The notes: a model not told the origin generated them from the sequence alone. A stretch of DNA of 64,000 bases from Cupriavidus pinatubonensis (GCF_019602855.1 NZ_CP080767.1:1178001-1242000); one strand, 5' to 3'; numbered from the stretch's first letter, positions 1-11,843 are shown. Numbers and translations are program-made.

Positions 1-96
1 GACTACCAGTCGGCCGCACCGGTGCGGGGCATTCTCGAAGGTGGCAGCGGTGAAACGCTGCAGGTGAATATTGCTATTTGCCCTGTTGTGGATTGA
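1..96 (+). CDS. C-terminal end of a probable transglutaminase-like protein (partial)
   Basis: Frame 1 is open from the first base and stops at TGA 94-96, giving about 31 residues that end ETLQVNIAICPVVD. This resembles the beta-strand-rich tail of transglutaminase-like proteins, but the fragment is too short for a firm family call. The context supports it: the next gene encodes an Anbu-type proteasome homologue, and Anbu genes are known to be clustered with transglutaminase-like, alpha-E and ATP-grasp genes. The 282 bases up to the next start hold no convincing gene; the only long frame there, on the minus strand, looks spurious. Confidence 0.4.
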   Translation, partial: DYQSAAPVRGILEGGSGETLQVNIAICPVVD

Positions 97-378
97 TGTG
101 ATGCGCGATGCGCCAATGCGGTGCGGGTTTGTCCCTTTGGCGGTGCGTTAGCGGTTCTTGCGACCGCTTAGTGCTTCACAGACGCTGCGGTTTCGCCGGC
201 GTAGCCGGCGACCATCTCTTGTCCGGGCGACAAAAGGGAAGAGCCTGCCAGTAAAGCACTCCGGCCCAAAATCTGAACACTGACTCGAAACCGGCGAGGC
301 CGGTGGCCGCAGCCCGGCTCGGGGCGCTAGAATTCCCGCTGCGACTCCGCTCGGTTCCAAGTAGAACCCGACAAGACC

Positions 379-1200
379 ATGACCTACTGTGTTGCCATGC
401 GGCTTGATGCCGGCCTGGTTCTTCTTTCCGACTCGCGCACCAACGCCGGTGTCGATGCCATTTCCACCGCGCGCAAGATGACCGTGTTCGAAGAGCCCGG
501 CGACCGCGTGATGGTGCTGATGACCGCCGGCAACCTCGCCATCAGCCAGTCAGTGCGCCAGTGCCTGGTCGAAGGGCGGGACGAAAAGCGCTCACTGTGG
601 ACCGCGCGCGATATGTTCGAAGCCACGTCCATCGTCGGCGAGGCCGTACGCCAGGTACACAAGCGCGATGCCCACGCGCTGCGCGATGCCGGTATCGAGT
701 TCAATGTCAGCCTGATCTTTGGCGGCCAGATCCGCGGCGAGCGTATGCGCTTGTTCAATGTCTACGCAGCCGGCAATTTCGTCGAGGCCACGCCCGAGAA
801 CTGCTTTTTCCAGATCGGCGAGGCCAAGTACGGCAAGCCGATCCTGGACCGCGTCGTGCATCCATCGCTGCCCCTCGGCGAAGCCGCCAAATGCGCGCTG
901 ATCTCGATGGATTCCACGCTCAAGTCAAATATTTCGGTGGGTTTGCCGCTGGACCTGATGGTCTATGAGGCGGATGCGCTTCGGGTGACGCGCTTTGTCA
1001 ACATCGACGAAAGGAACGCCTACTTCCGCATGATCCGCGATACCTGGGGCCAGCGGCTGCGCCAGGTGTTCGGTGAGATCAACGATCCCGAATGGGATGC
1101 TTCCCGTGAGGCGGAGTTTCCGCTTGCACGTACGGACGAAACCGATCGCTGGGGCCAGCCGGTGCGCGCCACGCGCGAGCGTTCCCGCGCGCAGGACTGA
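379..1200 (+). CDS. Anbu-type proteasome-like peptidase (Ntn hydrolase)
   Basis: A 273-residue protein of the bacterial proteasome-homologue family known as Anbu (ancestral beta subunit), related to HslV and the 20S beta subunits. Met1 is followed directly by Thr2, which would be the N-terminal nucleophile after Met removal. The supporting residues expected in proteasome folds are present: Asp18 in SDSRTNAG and Lys33 in ARKM. The segment VLMTAGNLAISQSV fits the conserved substrate-cleft region. There is no propeptide. The C-terminal tail is about 30 residues of charged, probably disordered sequence. It lies downstream of a probable transglutaminase-like gene, the usual Anbu setting. The cellular substrate of this family is unsettled. 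The family call is strong; peptidase activity is inferred. Confidence 0.9.
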   Translation: MTYCVAMRLDAGLVLLSDSRTNAGVDAISTARKMTVFEEPGDRVMVLMTAGNLAISQSVRQCLVEGRDEKRSLWTARDMFEATSIVGEAVRQVHKRDAHALRDAGIEFNVSLIFGGQIRGERMRLFNVYAAGNFVEATPENCFFQIGEAKYGKPILDRVVHPSLPLGEAAKCALISMDSTLKSNISVGLPLDLMVYEADALRVTRFVNIDERNAYFRMIRDTWGQRLRQVFGEINDPEWDASREAEFPLARTDETDRWGQPVRATRERSRAQD

Positions 1201-1213
1201 GCCGGGCGGGGCA

Positions 1214-2020
1214 ATGCGCGACATCATTCATTTTTCCCATGCCAATGGCTTCCCGGTGCCGACGTACCGCAAGCTGTTCGCCGAACTCGAGGACGACTTC
1301 GAATTCCGCGCGGTGGAGCGCTACGGGCACCGGCCTGAATTCCCGGTGACGCGCGGCTGGCCGCATCTCGTGGAAGAGCTGCTGGATTCGCTGGAGCGCC
1401 AGTACCGGGAACCGGTGTGGCTGGTGGGGCATTCGCTGGGCGGCTTCCTGTCACTGATGGCCGCGCTGCGCCGCCCGGAGTGGGTGCGCGGCGTGGTGAT
1501 GCTCGATTCGCCGATCATCGCTGGCTGGCGCGCGTCGCTGCTGAAGACGGCGCAGTTGTTCGGCATGGACGAGAAGCCGGGGCCGGCCGCCGTGACCAAG
1601 AACCGCCGCACGCACTGGCCTGATGCCGAGGCGGTGTGGGAGCACTTCCGCTCCAAGCCGAACTTCGCAGTCTGGGATCAGGACATGCTGCGCGACTACA
1701 CGATGCACGGCACCGAGCCGACGGGCAAGGACGACGAACGGCAGCTCCGCTTCAACCGCGAGGTCGAGTACTGGATCTATCGGACGCTGCCCACCAGCCT
1801 TGGGCGCAAGGTTGCGCGCGGTGCGCCGGTGCCTGTCAGCTTCGTTGCCGGTACGCGTTCGCGGGAGGTCCGGCAATGTGGTCTCGACGCAACGCGCAAG
1901 CTGGTCGGCGAGAACCTGCGCTTTATCGAAGGCGGCCATCTTTATCCGATGGAGCGGCCGCAGGAGACGGCGCAACTGGTCCGCGAACTGATCGCGGCGA
2001 TGCGGCGCGACGGGCGCTGA
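1214..2020 (+). CDS. Alpha/beta hydrolase
   Basis: A 268-residue alpha/beta hydrolase. The nucleophile elbow GHSLGG puts the catalytic Ser at about residue 74, and a C-terminal EGGHLYPME supplies the likely catalytic His. The N-terminal SHANGFP segment is typical of the oxyanion-hole loop in this group. The start at ATG 1214 is preferred because homology begins at MRDIIHFSHANG; the reading frame also runs upstream through the end of the Anbu gene. It begins 13 bases after that gene's stop, so the two are probably co-transcribed. The substrate is unknown; small-ester or lipid hydrolysis is only a class-level guess. Confidence 0.85.
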   Translation: MRDIIHFSHANGFPVPTYRKLFAELEDDFEFRAVERYGHRPEFPVTRGWPHLVEELLDSLERQYREPVWLVGHSLGGFLSLMAALRRPEWVRGVVMLDSPIIAGWRASLLKTAQLFGMDEKPGPAAVTKNRRTHWPDAEAVWEHFRSKPNFAVWDQDMLRDYTMHGTEPTGKDDERQLRFNREVEYWIYRTLPTSLGRKVARGAPVPVSFVAGTRSREVRQCGLDATRKLVGENLRFIEGGHLYPMERPQETAQLVRELIAAMRRDGR

Positions 2021-2103
2021 AGCGCAAGCGGCGCATGCGCCGCAGGCGTTGCGCAAGGCGGTGGTGTCGCAATTCGCGGCCGTTCGGGGGCCGGGGTCTC
2101 ATG

Positions 2104-2109
2104 TATAAT
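2104..2109 (+). promoter_or_regulatory. Candidate -10 element upstream of pyrG
   Basis: A perfect TATAAT hexamer 26 bases before the pyrG ATG. No good -35 hexamer is visible 16-18 bases upstream in this GC-rich stretch, so the promoter is only partly supported. Confidence 0.45.
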
Positions 2110-2114
2110 CCTAA

Positions 2115-3788
<1,674 letters not shown>

Positions 3789-3813
3789 AGCCGGCGCCGA
3801 GCAGGAGACTGTC

Positions 3814-4683
3814 ATGAAACTCTGCGGATTCGAGGTTGGCCTCGACAAGCCGTTCTTTCTGATTGCCGGCCCGTGCGTGATCGAGTCGGAGCAGATGGCG
3901 CTGGATACCGCCGGCGAACTCAAGGCCATCACCGGCGAGCTGGGTATTCCGTTCATCTACAAGTCGTCGTTCGACAAGGCGAACCGCTCGTCGGGCAAGT
4001 CGTTCCGCGGCCTTGGGATGGAAAAGGGCCTGGAAATCCTGGCGACAGTGAAGCGCGAGATCGGGGTGCCGGTGCTCACCGACATCCATGAGATCGACGA
4101 GATCAAGCCCGTCGCGGCCGTCGTCGACGTGCTGCAGACGCCGGCGTTCCTGTGCCGCCAGACTGATTTCATCCGCGCTTGCGCCCAGAGCGGCAAGCCT
4201 GTGAACATCAAGAAGGGCCAGTTCCTCGCGCCGCACGACATGAAGAACGTGATCGACAAGGCCCGCGACGCCGCACGCGACGCCGGCCTGCCCGACGACG
4301 TGTTCATGGCCTGCGAGCGTGGCGTTTCGTTCGGCTACAACAACCTGGTTTCGGACATGCGCTCGCTGGCGATCATGCGCGAGACCGGTGCTCCTGTGGT
4401 GTTTGACGCCACCCACTCGGTGCAACTGCCGGGCGGGCAGGGCACCAGCTCGGGCGGCCAGCGCGAGTTCGTACCCGTACTGTCGCGTGCCGCCGTGGCC
4501 ACCGGCATCGCCGGCCTGTTCATGGAAACGCACCCGGACCCGAACAAGGCCATGTCCGATGGCCCCAACGCGGTGCCGCTGTCGCGCATGAAGGAACTGC
4601 TGGCCGTGCTCAGGGACCTGGACGCGCTGACCAAGCGCGCCGGCTTCCTCGAGGACAACTTCGGCTGGCCGGCCTGCGCCTGA
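3814..4683 (+). CDS. kdsA: 3-deoxy-8-phosphooctulonate synthase (KDO-8-phosphate synthase), Cys-type
   Basis: A 289-residue enzyme that condenses phosphoenolpyruvate with arabinose 5-phosphate to KDO-8-phosphate for the lipopolysaccharide inner core. KANRSS and [10 protein letters not shown] are signature segments. The N-terminal motif is AGPCVIES with Cys21. In the E. coli-type metal-independent enzymes this position is Asn (GGMNVLES), so this protein belongs to the metal-dependent class. The start at ATG 3814 follows GCAGGAG with good spacing; the frame also extends upstream into pyrG but without homology. It is probably co-transcribed with pyrG. Confidence 0.96.
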
Positions 4684-4765
4684 GCGGGCCCTGGATCGTC
4701 GCGGCCGGTGGCCCGGCCGTGACTATCCGTATCGAAAGACAATACAAAACATCGGGAGATACAGC

Positions 4766-5059
4766 ATGGCCGCGGGCTTTATCATCGCGTACGTCGACGT
4801 AACCGACCCCCAGCAGTACGAGGAATACAAGGTGCTCTCCAGCAAGGCCATGCAGATTCATGGCGCGGAAGTGCTGGTGCGCGGCGGCAAGGCCGAGAAC
4901 CTCGAGGGCGAATGGTCGCCGACCCGTGTCGTCGTGCTGAAATTCCCGAGCGTCGAAGCCGCCAAGGCCTTCCATGACGGGGAGGCCTATCGCGCTGCCC
5001 GCAAGGCACGCGAGCATGCGGCGCGCATGAACATGATCGTGGTCGAGGGCGTGGCCTGA
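4766..5059 (+). CDS. DUF1330 family protein
   Basis: A 97-residue protein with the DUF1330 pattern: an N-terminal AYVDVTDPQQYEEY strand and helix, GGKAENLEGEW in the middle, and FPSVEAAKAFHDGEAYRAAR near the end. The fold is a small ferredoxin-like dimeric alpha/beta barrel. No enzymatic role is established for the family. The gene sits between kdsA and eno, preceded by a GGGAG ribosome-binding sequence. It is short, intact and of normal family length. Confidence 0.85.
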   Translation: MAAGFIIAYVDVTDPQQYEEYKVLSSKAMQIHGAEVLVRGGKAENLEGEWSPTRVVVLKFPSVEAAKAFHDGEAYRAARKAREHAARMNMIVVEGVA

Positions 5060-5070
5060 GCCGGCCAGCT

Positions 5071-5089
5071 CCCGAAATGGACTTTCGGG
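5071..5089 (+). other. Small hairpin between the DUF1330 gene and eno
   Basis: A perfect 7-bp stem, CCCGAAA / TTTCGGG, with a 5-base loop starts 12 bases after the DUF1330 stop and 78 bases before eno. There is no T tract, so it is not a standard intrinsic terminator. It could be an RNA-stabilising or processing structure. Confidence 0.35.
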
Positions 5090-5097
5090 GCGCGTGA

Positions 5098-6456
<1,359 letters not shown>

Positions 6457-6484
6457 GCCAAGGCAGGCGACTGACTCGCCTCTG

Positions 6485-6526
6485 ACGGCGGCGGCACGGA
6501 TTGCATCCGGCCGCCGCCGTTGTTGT
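6485..6526 (+). terminator. Probable intrinsic terminator after eno
   Basis: A perfect 11-bp GC-rich stem (ACGGCGGCGGC at 6485-6495 with its complement at 6510-6520) and a 14-base loop are followed by TGTTGT. The T tract is weak, so termination may be partial and allow read-through into ftsB. Confidence 0.6.
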
Positions 6527-6614
6527 ATCCGGATTTGTATCGAAATCTGGCCGGCATTGCCTTATGGCCCGAGTTCGCTGATCATTGTGCGGAAATTTCT
6601 GTCCGCCACGCCTC

Positions 6615-6956
6615 ATGCGCCTGATTTCTTTGCTGTTGTTCGTGCTGCTGCTCGCCATCCAGTATCCACTCTGGCTGGGCAAGGGCGGTTGGCTGCGCGT
6701 CTGGGAACTCAATCACCAGGTGCAGGAGCAGGCCACGCGCAACCAGATGCTGAAGCTGCGCAATGCCAAGCTGGAAGGGGAGGTGAAGGACCTGCAGGAC
6801 GGTACCGGCGCCATCGAGGAGCGCGCCCGCTACGAGCTGGGCATGGTGAAGGACGGCGAGGTCTTCGTGCAGTTCGTTGCGCCGGCACCCAAGGTCAGCG
6901 CCACACCGCCGCTGCCCCCACCGCCGAATTCGCCGGCCGCTACCGGCCGGCACTGA
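6615..6956 (+). CDS. ftsB: Cell division protein FtsB
   Basis: A 113-residue bitopic membrane protein of the FtsQBL divisome subcomplex. Residues 2-20 form one hydrophobic helix ([19 protein letters not shown]). A coiled coil with heptad-like [30 protein letters not shown] follows. The FtsB/DivIC signature comes next ([21 protein letters not shown]). The tail is Pro-rich and disordered. The start at ATG 6615 puts the membrane helix at the N-terminus; an in-frame upstream start would add ten polar residues and is unlikely. Its position next to eno is the classical one. Confidence 0.93.
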   Translation: MRLISLLLFVLLLAIQYPLWLGKGGWLRVWELNHQVQEQATRNQMLKLRNAKLEGEVKDLQDGTGAIEERARYELGMVKDGEVFVQFVAPAPKVSATPPLPPPPNSPAATGRH

Positions 6957-6974
6957 GCCCCCTTGGCGGGAGGC

Positions 6975-7361
6975 TTACCACCAGTATGGGTAGCCGCCCC
7001 AGTAGCCAGGTGAGCTGAAACCAACCCCGGCGCCCCAGTGGCCGCCACCCCAGCCTCCGTAAAACAGATTCCAATTGACATTCGGGTAGGCGTAGGCCGA
7101 GCGGTAAGCGGCCTCGTAGGCCTGCTGCTGGCGGATGGCGGCTTCCTGATCGTGCAGGATCTGCTGGTTCAGGGCGTCCAACTGCTGCAGCTGCTCGACC
7201 GTGAGCGGTACGGTCGTCGTGGCATCCGGAGACAGGCGTGCCGTGGCTGGGGTTCCGTTGACATCGCGCGGCACTGGCGCGGCACAGCCGCCGGCCAATA
7301 GCGCGGCAGCCAGCAAGGCGGGCAAGACAGGCAGGGAGCAGTTGCAACGGGCGGCAGACAT
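6975..7361 (-). CDS. Small lipoprotein with Gly/Trp/Tyr-rich tail (unknown function)
   Basis: From the ATG at 7361 the product is about 128 residues. It starts with a signal peptide (MSAARCNCSLPVLPALLAAALLAGG) and a lipobox LAGGC. A Gln-rich helical middle follows (TVEQLQQLDALNQQILHDQEAAIRQQQ). The tail is very rich in Gly, Trp and Tyr (GGWGGGHWGAGVGFSSPGYWGGYPYWW). It is probably an outer-membrane lipoprotein. No homologue with known function is recognised. An alternative start 16 codons upstream, at 7409, would lengthen the signal region. It is convergent with ftsB. Confidence 0.7.
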   Translation of the reverse strand: MSAARCNCSLPVLPALLAAALLAGGCAAPVPRDVNGTPATARLSPDATTTVPLTVEQLQQLDALNQQILHDQEAAIRQQQAYEAAYRSAYAYPNVNWNLFYGGWGGGHWGAGVGFSSPGYWGGYPYWW

Positions 7362-7511
7362 GGCAGCAACAAGTGGCAAGTCAGAACGGCCGGCGCCAGG
7401 CATGGGCATGGCAACCGTTTGATAACAGCTTAGCTGTTGGACTTGCGCCCTGCAGGGTGGTTCGCACCCGACATGCGTGCCATGCCGCCGGCTGGGCCGG
7501 CGGCTTCCGGC

Positions 7512-8513
7512 TCAGTGGTGGTGATGGGCGCCTTCGCCGGCGCCGGTGGCCACATGGGCCGGCGTGAACAGCTGGGCGCAGTCGACGGCGTCGAACTCAT
7601 AGCGCTGGCCGCAGAAATCGCAATGGATCTCCACATGGCCGCGCTCGGCCACGATGCCGTCGATTTCCTCCTGGCCCAGCGACTGCAGCATGCCCGCTAC
7701 TTTGGCGCGCGAGCATGAGCAGTGGAAATGCGGGGTCAGCGGCTCGAACACGCGCAGGCCGGCGTCTTGCAGGTCTTCCCAGAACAGACGGCGCAGCAGC
7801 GTGTCCGGCGTCTCGGCCAGCAGCTCATCCGACTTCAGTGTGTTGCCGAGCTGGCACGCACGGTCCCACGTATCCAGATCCTGCGCGCGGGTCTCTTCCG
7901 TCAGCGCAGCGCCGGTCTCGCCGACTTCCTGCGTGCCGCCGTAAGACGGCAGCTTCTGCAGCAGCATGCCAGCTGCGGCGTGGTCGTCCGCGGCCAGCCA
8001 CAGGCGCGTGTCCAGCTGCTCGGAGGCCTGCATGTAATGCTCGAGCACGGCGCTCATCGACGCCAGCGGACCGTGGGCGTCGGACAGCGGTACGATGCCC
8101 TGGTACGGCTGCTGGCCCGGCAGCTTGTCTTTCGGATCCAGCGTGATAGCGAAGCGGCCGTGGCCGTGGACATTGACGAGGTCCGCGAGCGTGGCGTCAT
8201 CTGCGATCTGCACGCCTTCGGCCAGCTTGGCCGTGGCGCGCATCGACAGGTCGGACAGGCACTCCACCACCAGCATGCGCACCGGGCCGTCGCCGTGCAA
8301 TTGCATGACGAGCGCACCGTTGAACTTCAGGTTTGCCGACAGCAGCGCGGCGGCAGCCATCATCTCGCCGAGCACGCGCCGCACAGGAGCGGGGTAGGCA
8401 TGGCGGTTCAGCACTTCGCGCCAGGTGGCTTCCATGCGCACCAGTTCGCCGCGCACGGGGGCCGCGTCGAACAGGAACTTTTGCAGGGTGTCGGTAGTGG
8501 TCGTATCGGTCAC
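7512..8513 (-). CDS. hslO: Redox-regulated chaperone Hsp33
   Basis: A 333-residue Hsp33, a cytoplasmic holdase activated by oxidative unfolding. The zinc-binding redox switch is visible: Cys265 and Cys267 (CSC) and Cys298 and Cys301 (CDFC), with the usual linker between them. The N-terminal substrate-binding domain has GELVRMEATWREVLNRH and the segment PVRMLVVECLSDLSMRA. The protein ends in a natural His4 tail, an unusual detail. It is encoded 42 bases downstream of the gamma-carbonic anhydrase gene on the same strand, so they probably form a two-gene unit. Confidence 0.95.
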   Translation of the reverse strand: MTDTTTTDTLQKFLFDAAPVRGELVRMEATWREVLNRHAYPAPVRRVLGEMMAAAALLSANLKFNGALVMQLHGDGPVRMLVVECLSDLSMRATAKLAEGVQIADDATLADLVNVHGHGRFAITLDPKDKLPGQQPYQGIVPLSDAHGPLASMSAVLEHYMQASEQLDTRLWLAADDHAAAGMLLQKLPSYGGTQEVGETGAALTEETRAQDLDTWDRACQLGNTLKSDELLAETPDTLLRRLFWEDLQDAGLRVFEPLTPHFHCSCSRAKVAGMLQSLGQEEIDGIVAERGHVEIHCDFCGQRYEFDAVDCAQLFTPAHVATGAGEGAHHHH

Positions 8514-8555
8514 AATAGTCTGTCTGTCAATCGGTTGTAGCTGCTGCGGCGCGTG

Positions 8556-9080
8556 TCAGTCGATCCGCTTGAGCTGTTGCTTGTACATGGCCTGGCGCGT
8601 GGCGTAGGTCTCGGCATTGCGGTACAGGTTGGCCACGTCCTGGTCGGTCAGTTCGCGCACCACCTTCGCCGGCGCACCAAGGATCAGCGAGCGGTCGGGG
8701 AATACCTTGCCTTCGGTCACCACGGCGCCCGCGCCGACGAGGCATTCCTTGCCGATCACGGCGCGGTTCAGCACCACGGCCTGGATGCCGATCAGCGAGC
8801 CTTCTCCAACGGTGCAGCCGTGCAGCATGGCCTGGTGGCCGATGGAAACCTTGTCGCCCAGCGTCAACGGGCAGCCCGGATCGACGTGCAGCACGGAGCC
8901 TTCCTGGATGTTGGTGTCCACGCCGACCACGATCGGTTCGTTGTCGCCCCGGATGACGACGCCGGGCCATGCACTGGCGCGCGACTTCATGGTCACGTTG
9001 CCGATGATGGTGGCTTCGGGCGCCACATAGGCGTCCTGGTCGATATTGGGAACGAGTTCGCCGAGCTGGTACAGCGCCAT
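8556..9080 (-). CDS. Gamma-class carbonic anhydrase-like hexapeptide protein
   Basis: A 174-residue left-handed beta-helix protein of the gamma-carbonic anhydrase/YrdA group. The hexapeptide repeat runs from EATIIGNVTM to VFPDRSLILGAPAKVVREL. Likely zinc-ligand histidines are in VLHVDPG and SIGHQAMLHGC. The start at 9080 (MALYQLGELVPN) is chosen because a good CAGGAG ribosome-binding site lies just before it; the frame continues 19 codons further upstream without support. Whether it hydrates CO2 is unknown, since several family members lack activity. It is upstream of hslO in the same direction. Confidence 0.85.
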   Translation of the reverse strand: MALYQLGELVPNIDQDAYVAPEATIIGNVTMKSRASAWPGVVIRGDNEPIVVGVDTNIQEGSVLHVDPGCPLTLGDKVSIGHQAMLHGCTVGEGSLIGIQAVVLNRAVIGKECLVGAGAVVTEGKVFPDRSLILGAPAKVVRELTDQDVANLYRNAETYATRQAMYKQQLKRID

Positions 9081-9242
9081 GGAATCTCCTGCACGAAGGT
9101 AGTTATCTGGGGATTGCCGCCAGTCTTTAAAGAGCACCGGGTTTGCTGCTGGGGTATTGCCGCGTGGGTCGGCAGCACCCCATATATGGCCGGGCAGCGC
9201 CCGGCATGGCTCTACAATGGCGGCAGACCGGATTTTACGCCC

Positions 9243-10091
9243 ATGCCAGAGATTTCACCCGCCGCCCGTTTGCCCGATCCTTCACAAACGCTGCGCCGGC
9301 AGGCGCTTGATGTACTTTGCCTGACCGATGCGCGGGCCAAGGCCGCCGCGGCGCGCGCGCTTTTCCAAGGCGTCGCGGCAGCCGACGAAGGGATTCTGGG
9401 CACCGAAGACCACCTACAAGCGGCGCTCCCCATCCCCGGCCGGCCGCCGCGTCCCGAACTGGTGCCGCCGCAACGCGTGGAACGCCGCCGCTCGCTGCAT
9501 ACCGCCGCTGGCCGCGCCGCCCTGATCCACGCGCTCTGCCATATCGAGTTCAACGCCATCAACCTCGCGCTTGATGCCGTGTGGCGTTTCGCCGGCATGC
9601 CGGCCGACTATTACCGTGACTGGCTGCGCGTCGCCGACGAGGAGGCGTTCCATTTCACGCTGCTGGCCGACCATCTCGGCACGCTGGGATTCGCCTACGG
9701 CGATTTTCCGGCACACAACAGCCTGTGGGAGATGTGCGACCGCACGGCAGGGGATGTGCTCGCGCGCATGGCGCTGGTGCCGCGCACGCTGGAGGCGCGG
9801 GGGCTCGATGCCTCGCCCCCGGTGCGTGCCAAGCTGGCCGGCGCAGGTGACCACGCCGCTGCAGAGATTATCGACATCATCCTGCGCGACGAGGTCGGGC
9901 ACGTGGCGATCGGCAACCATTGGTACCGCTGGCTGTGCGAGCAGCGCGGCGTGGATCCGGTATCGACCTATGTCTCGCTGGCGCAGCAGCACCGCGCGCC
10001 GAAGCTGCGCGGGCCATTCAACCTCGATGCGCGCCGTGCGGCCGGCTTTGACGAGGATGAGCTTGCGTGGCTGGAGGCATCGGCTGGTTAG
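9243..10091 (+). CDS. DUF455 ferritin-like protein
   Basis: A 282-residue member of the DUF455 family, which has a ferritin-like four-helix fold. Carboxylate/His segments suggest a di-metal site: HIEFNAINLALDA, VADEEAFHF and RDEVGHVAIGNHWY. The start at ATG 9243 is chosen because homology begins at MPEISPAARLP; the same frame is open far upstream through the antisense of the carbonic anhydrase gene. The biological role is unknown, though the metal site suggests a redox or hydroxylase-type activity. It is convergent with the acyl-CoA synthetase gene, and the two genes overlap by four bases at their 3' ends. Confidence 0.82.
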   Translation: MPEISPAARLPDPSQTLRRQALDVLCLTDARAKAAAARALFQGVAAADEGILGTEDHLQAALPIPGRPPRPELVPPQRVERRRSLHTAAGRAALIHALCHIEFNAINLALDAVWRFAGMPADYYRDWLRVADEEAFHFTLLADHLGTLGFAYGDFPAHNSLWEMCDRTAGDVLARMALVPRTLEARGLDASPPVRAKLAGAGDHAAAEIIDIILRDEVGHVAIGNHWYRWLCEQRGVDPVSTYVSLAQQHRAPKLRGPFNLDARRAAGFDEDELAWLEASAG

Positions 10092-11818
10092 CCCTTGCTG
10101 CCAGCGCGCTCCTGCTCCATCAGCCTGAGCACGCGCCGCTGCACCTTGCCGGTCGTCGTCATCGGCAACTGGTCGATGAACTCGATTTTCTTCGGATACT
10201 CGTAAGGTGCAAGCTGTCCGCGCACATGCTCCTGCAGCGCGGTCACGAGTGCCGCATCGCTGTCGAACGAGCGCGTCACCGAAGGGGTCAGCACGATGAA
10301 CGCCTTGACCACCGCGCCGCGCTCGGGGTCCGGCGACGGCACTACGGCACAGTTCGACACGGCCGGATGCTTGAGCAGGCAGTTCTCGATCTCGCTCGGG
10401 CCGATGCGGTAGCCCGAGGACTTGAACACATCGTCCGCACGGCCCTGGTACCACAGGTAGCCGTCGGCATCGACGCGGGCCAGGTCGCCGGTGCGGCACC
10501 AGCGCAGGCCGTCGCGCTCGACGTATCGCGCGGCAGTGGCCGCCTCGTTTTTCCAGTATCCGAGGAAGAAGACCGGATCAGGGTGGCCGTGGATGTCGGT
10601 GGCGCAGACCGCGACTTCGCCGTCTTCGCCGGTTGCGCATGGGCGGCCCTCGTCATCGATGACCTGTACCCGATGGCCCGGATAGGGCCTGCCCATCGAT
10701 CCCGCTCGTGCTGGCCAGCCCAGGCGCGCTTCGTCATGCTGGGCCGTGCAGTTCCCGACGATGTAGTTGATCTCGGTCTGCCCGAACATCTCGTTGACGA
10801 CGACGCCCATGGCGTCGCGGCACCACGTGAACACCGTTTCGCCGACCGCCTCGCCGGCGCTCATCAGTGCGCGCAGCTTCAGCGTGTAGCGCTGCCGTGG
10901 TTCAGGGCACGCCTTCATCATCTGCTTGAGCGCTGTCGGAAACAGGAAGGTATTGGTGACGCCGTAGCGTTCCAGCAGCTCAAACGCGCGTTCGGCGGTG
11001 AAGCGGCCCTGGTAGCCGACGATCGGCTTGCCGAAGTAGAGCGCCGGCATCAGAGCATCCCATAATCCGCCGGTCCATGCCCAGTCAGCCGGGCTCCAGA
11101 ACACGTCGTCGTCCTGCGGATACCAGTTCTGCGAGCAAACGAAGCCGGGCAGGTTGCCGATCAGTGCGCGGTGCGGGATCACCGCGCCCTTGGGCGGGCC
11201 GGTGGTGCCACTGGTGTAGATCAGCACAGCGGCCTCGTCTGCCTTGGTCTGCGCGGCCGTGAAGGTCGGCAGTTGCGCGGCCAGCAGCACGTCCCAGTCG
11301 TGGTTGCCACGGCCGCGGGCATCGCCGGCAGCAATTACGGTGGCGAGCGTCGGGCATTCGGGACGCGCAGCGAGAACGTTGTCGATCGAGGTTTCGTCAG
11401 CAATCGCCACGATCGCTTCGCTATGGCTGATACGGTAGGCGAGAGCCTCGGGGCCGAACAGCATTGACAGCGGCGTGGCGATGGCGCCAAGCTGGGAAAT
11501 CGCCATATAGGCAACGGCGGTTTCGATCCGTTGCGGCATCACGATGGCGACGCGGTCGCCGCGCTGAACGCCGAGCGCTTGCAATGCCGCAGACAGCCGG
11601 TTGGCTTCGGCTTGCAGGTACGCATAGCTGAACGCGTCGCGGCGCCCGTCCTCATGCTCGGTGTAGACCGCGATGTGGTCTGCGGTGGCCGGATCGCGTG
11701 CCCAGCGGCCACAGCAGGCTTCGGCCAGATTGAAGTGCTCGGGCACGTGCCAGTGGAAGGAATCGTAGAGCGCCTGGTAATCGTCGCGCCGGCTTGCCGG
11801 CAGGGCCGCTGCAGCCAT
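10088..11818 (-). CDS. Acyl-CoA synthetase (AMP-binding, medium-chain type)
   Basis: A 576-residue adenylate-forming enzyme that would activate a carboxylic acid to its CoA ester via an acyl-AMP. The phosphate-binding motif YTSGTTGPPKGA and the motif NEMFGQTE are present. Also visible are the hinge region WYQGRADDVFKSSGYRIGPSEIE and the catalytic Lys in TTGKVQRRVLR near the C-terminus. Overall it resembles the ACSM/medium-chain acyl-CoA synthetase group more than acetyl-CoA synthetase. Start ATG 11818 has an AAGGAG site. It is transcribed divergently from an alpha/beta hydrolase gene across a 121-bp region holding a TetR-type operator. The exact acyl substrate is unknown. Confidence 0.88.
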   Translation of the reverse strand: MAAAALPASRRDDYQALYDSFHWHVPEHFNLAEACCGRWARDPATADHIAVYTEHEDGRRDAFSYAYLQAEANRLSAALQALGVQRGDRVAIVMPQRIETAVAYMAISQLGAIATPLSMLFGPEALAYRISHSEAIVAIADETSIDNVLAARPECPTLATVIAAGDARGRGNHDWDVLLAAQLPTFTAAQTKADEAAVLIYTSGTTGPPKGAVIPHRALIGNLPGFVCSQNWYPQDDDVFWSPADWAWTGGLWDALMPALYFGKPIVGYQGRFTAERAFELLERYGVTNTFLFPTALKQMMKACPEPRQRYTLKLRALMSAGEAVGETVFTWCRDAMGVVVNEMFGQTEINYIVGNCTAQHDEARLGWPARAGSMGRPYPGHRVQVIDDEGRPCATGEDGEVAVCATDIHGHPDPVFFLGYWKNEAATAARYVERDGLRWCRTGDLARVDADGYLWYQGRADDVFKSSGYRIGPSEIENCLLKHPAVSNCAVVPSPDPERGAVVKAFIVLTPSVTRSFDSDAALVTALQEHVRGQLAPYEYPKKIEFIDQLPMTTTGKVQRRVLRLMEQERAGSKG

Positions 11819-11843
11819 ATGGCTGTCTCCTTGAGAGTCTCGT

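Noticed and set aside
148..360. 70-residue minus-strand frame before the Anbu gene
   Set aside because: Arg/Pro-rich composition, no ribosome-binding site and no family pattern; it looks like a chance frame in GC-rich DNA.
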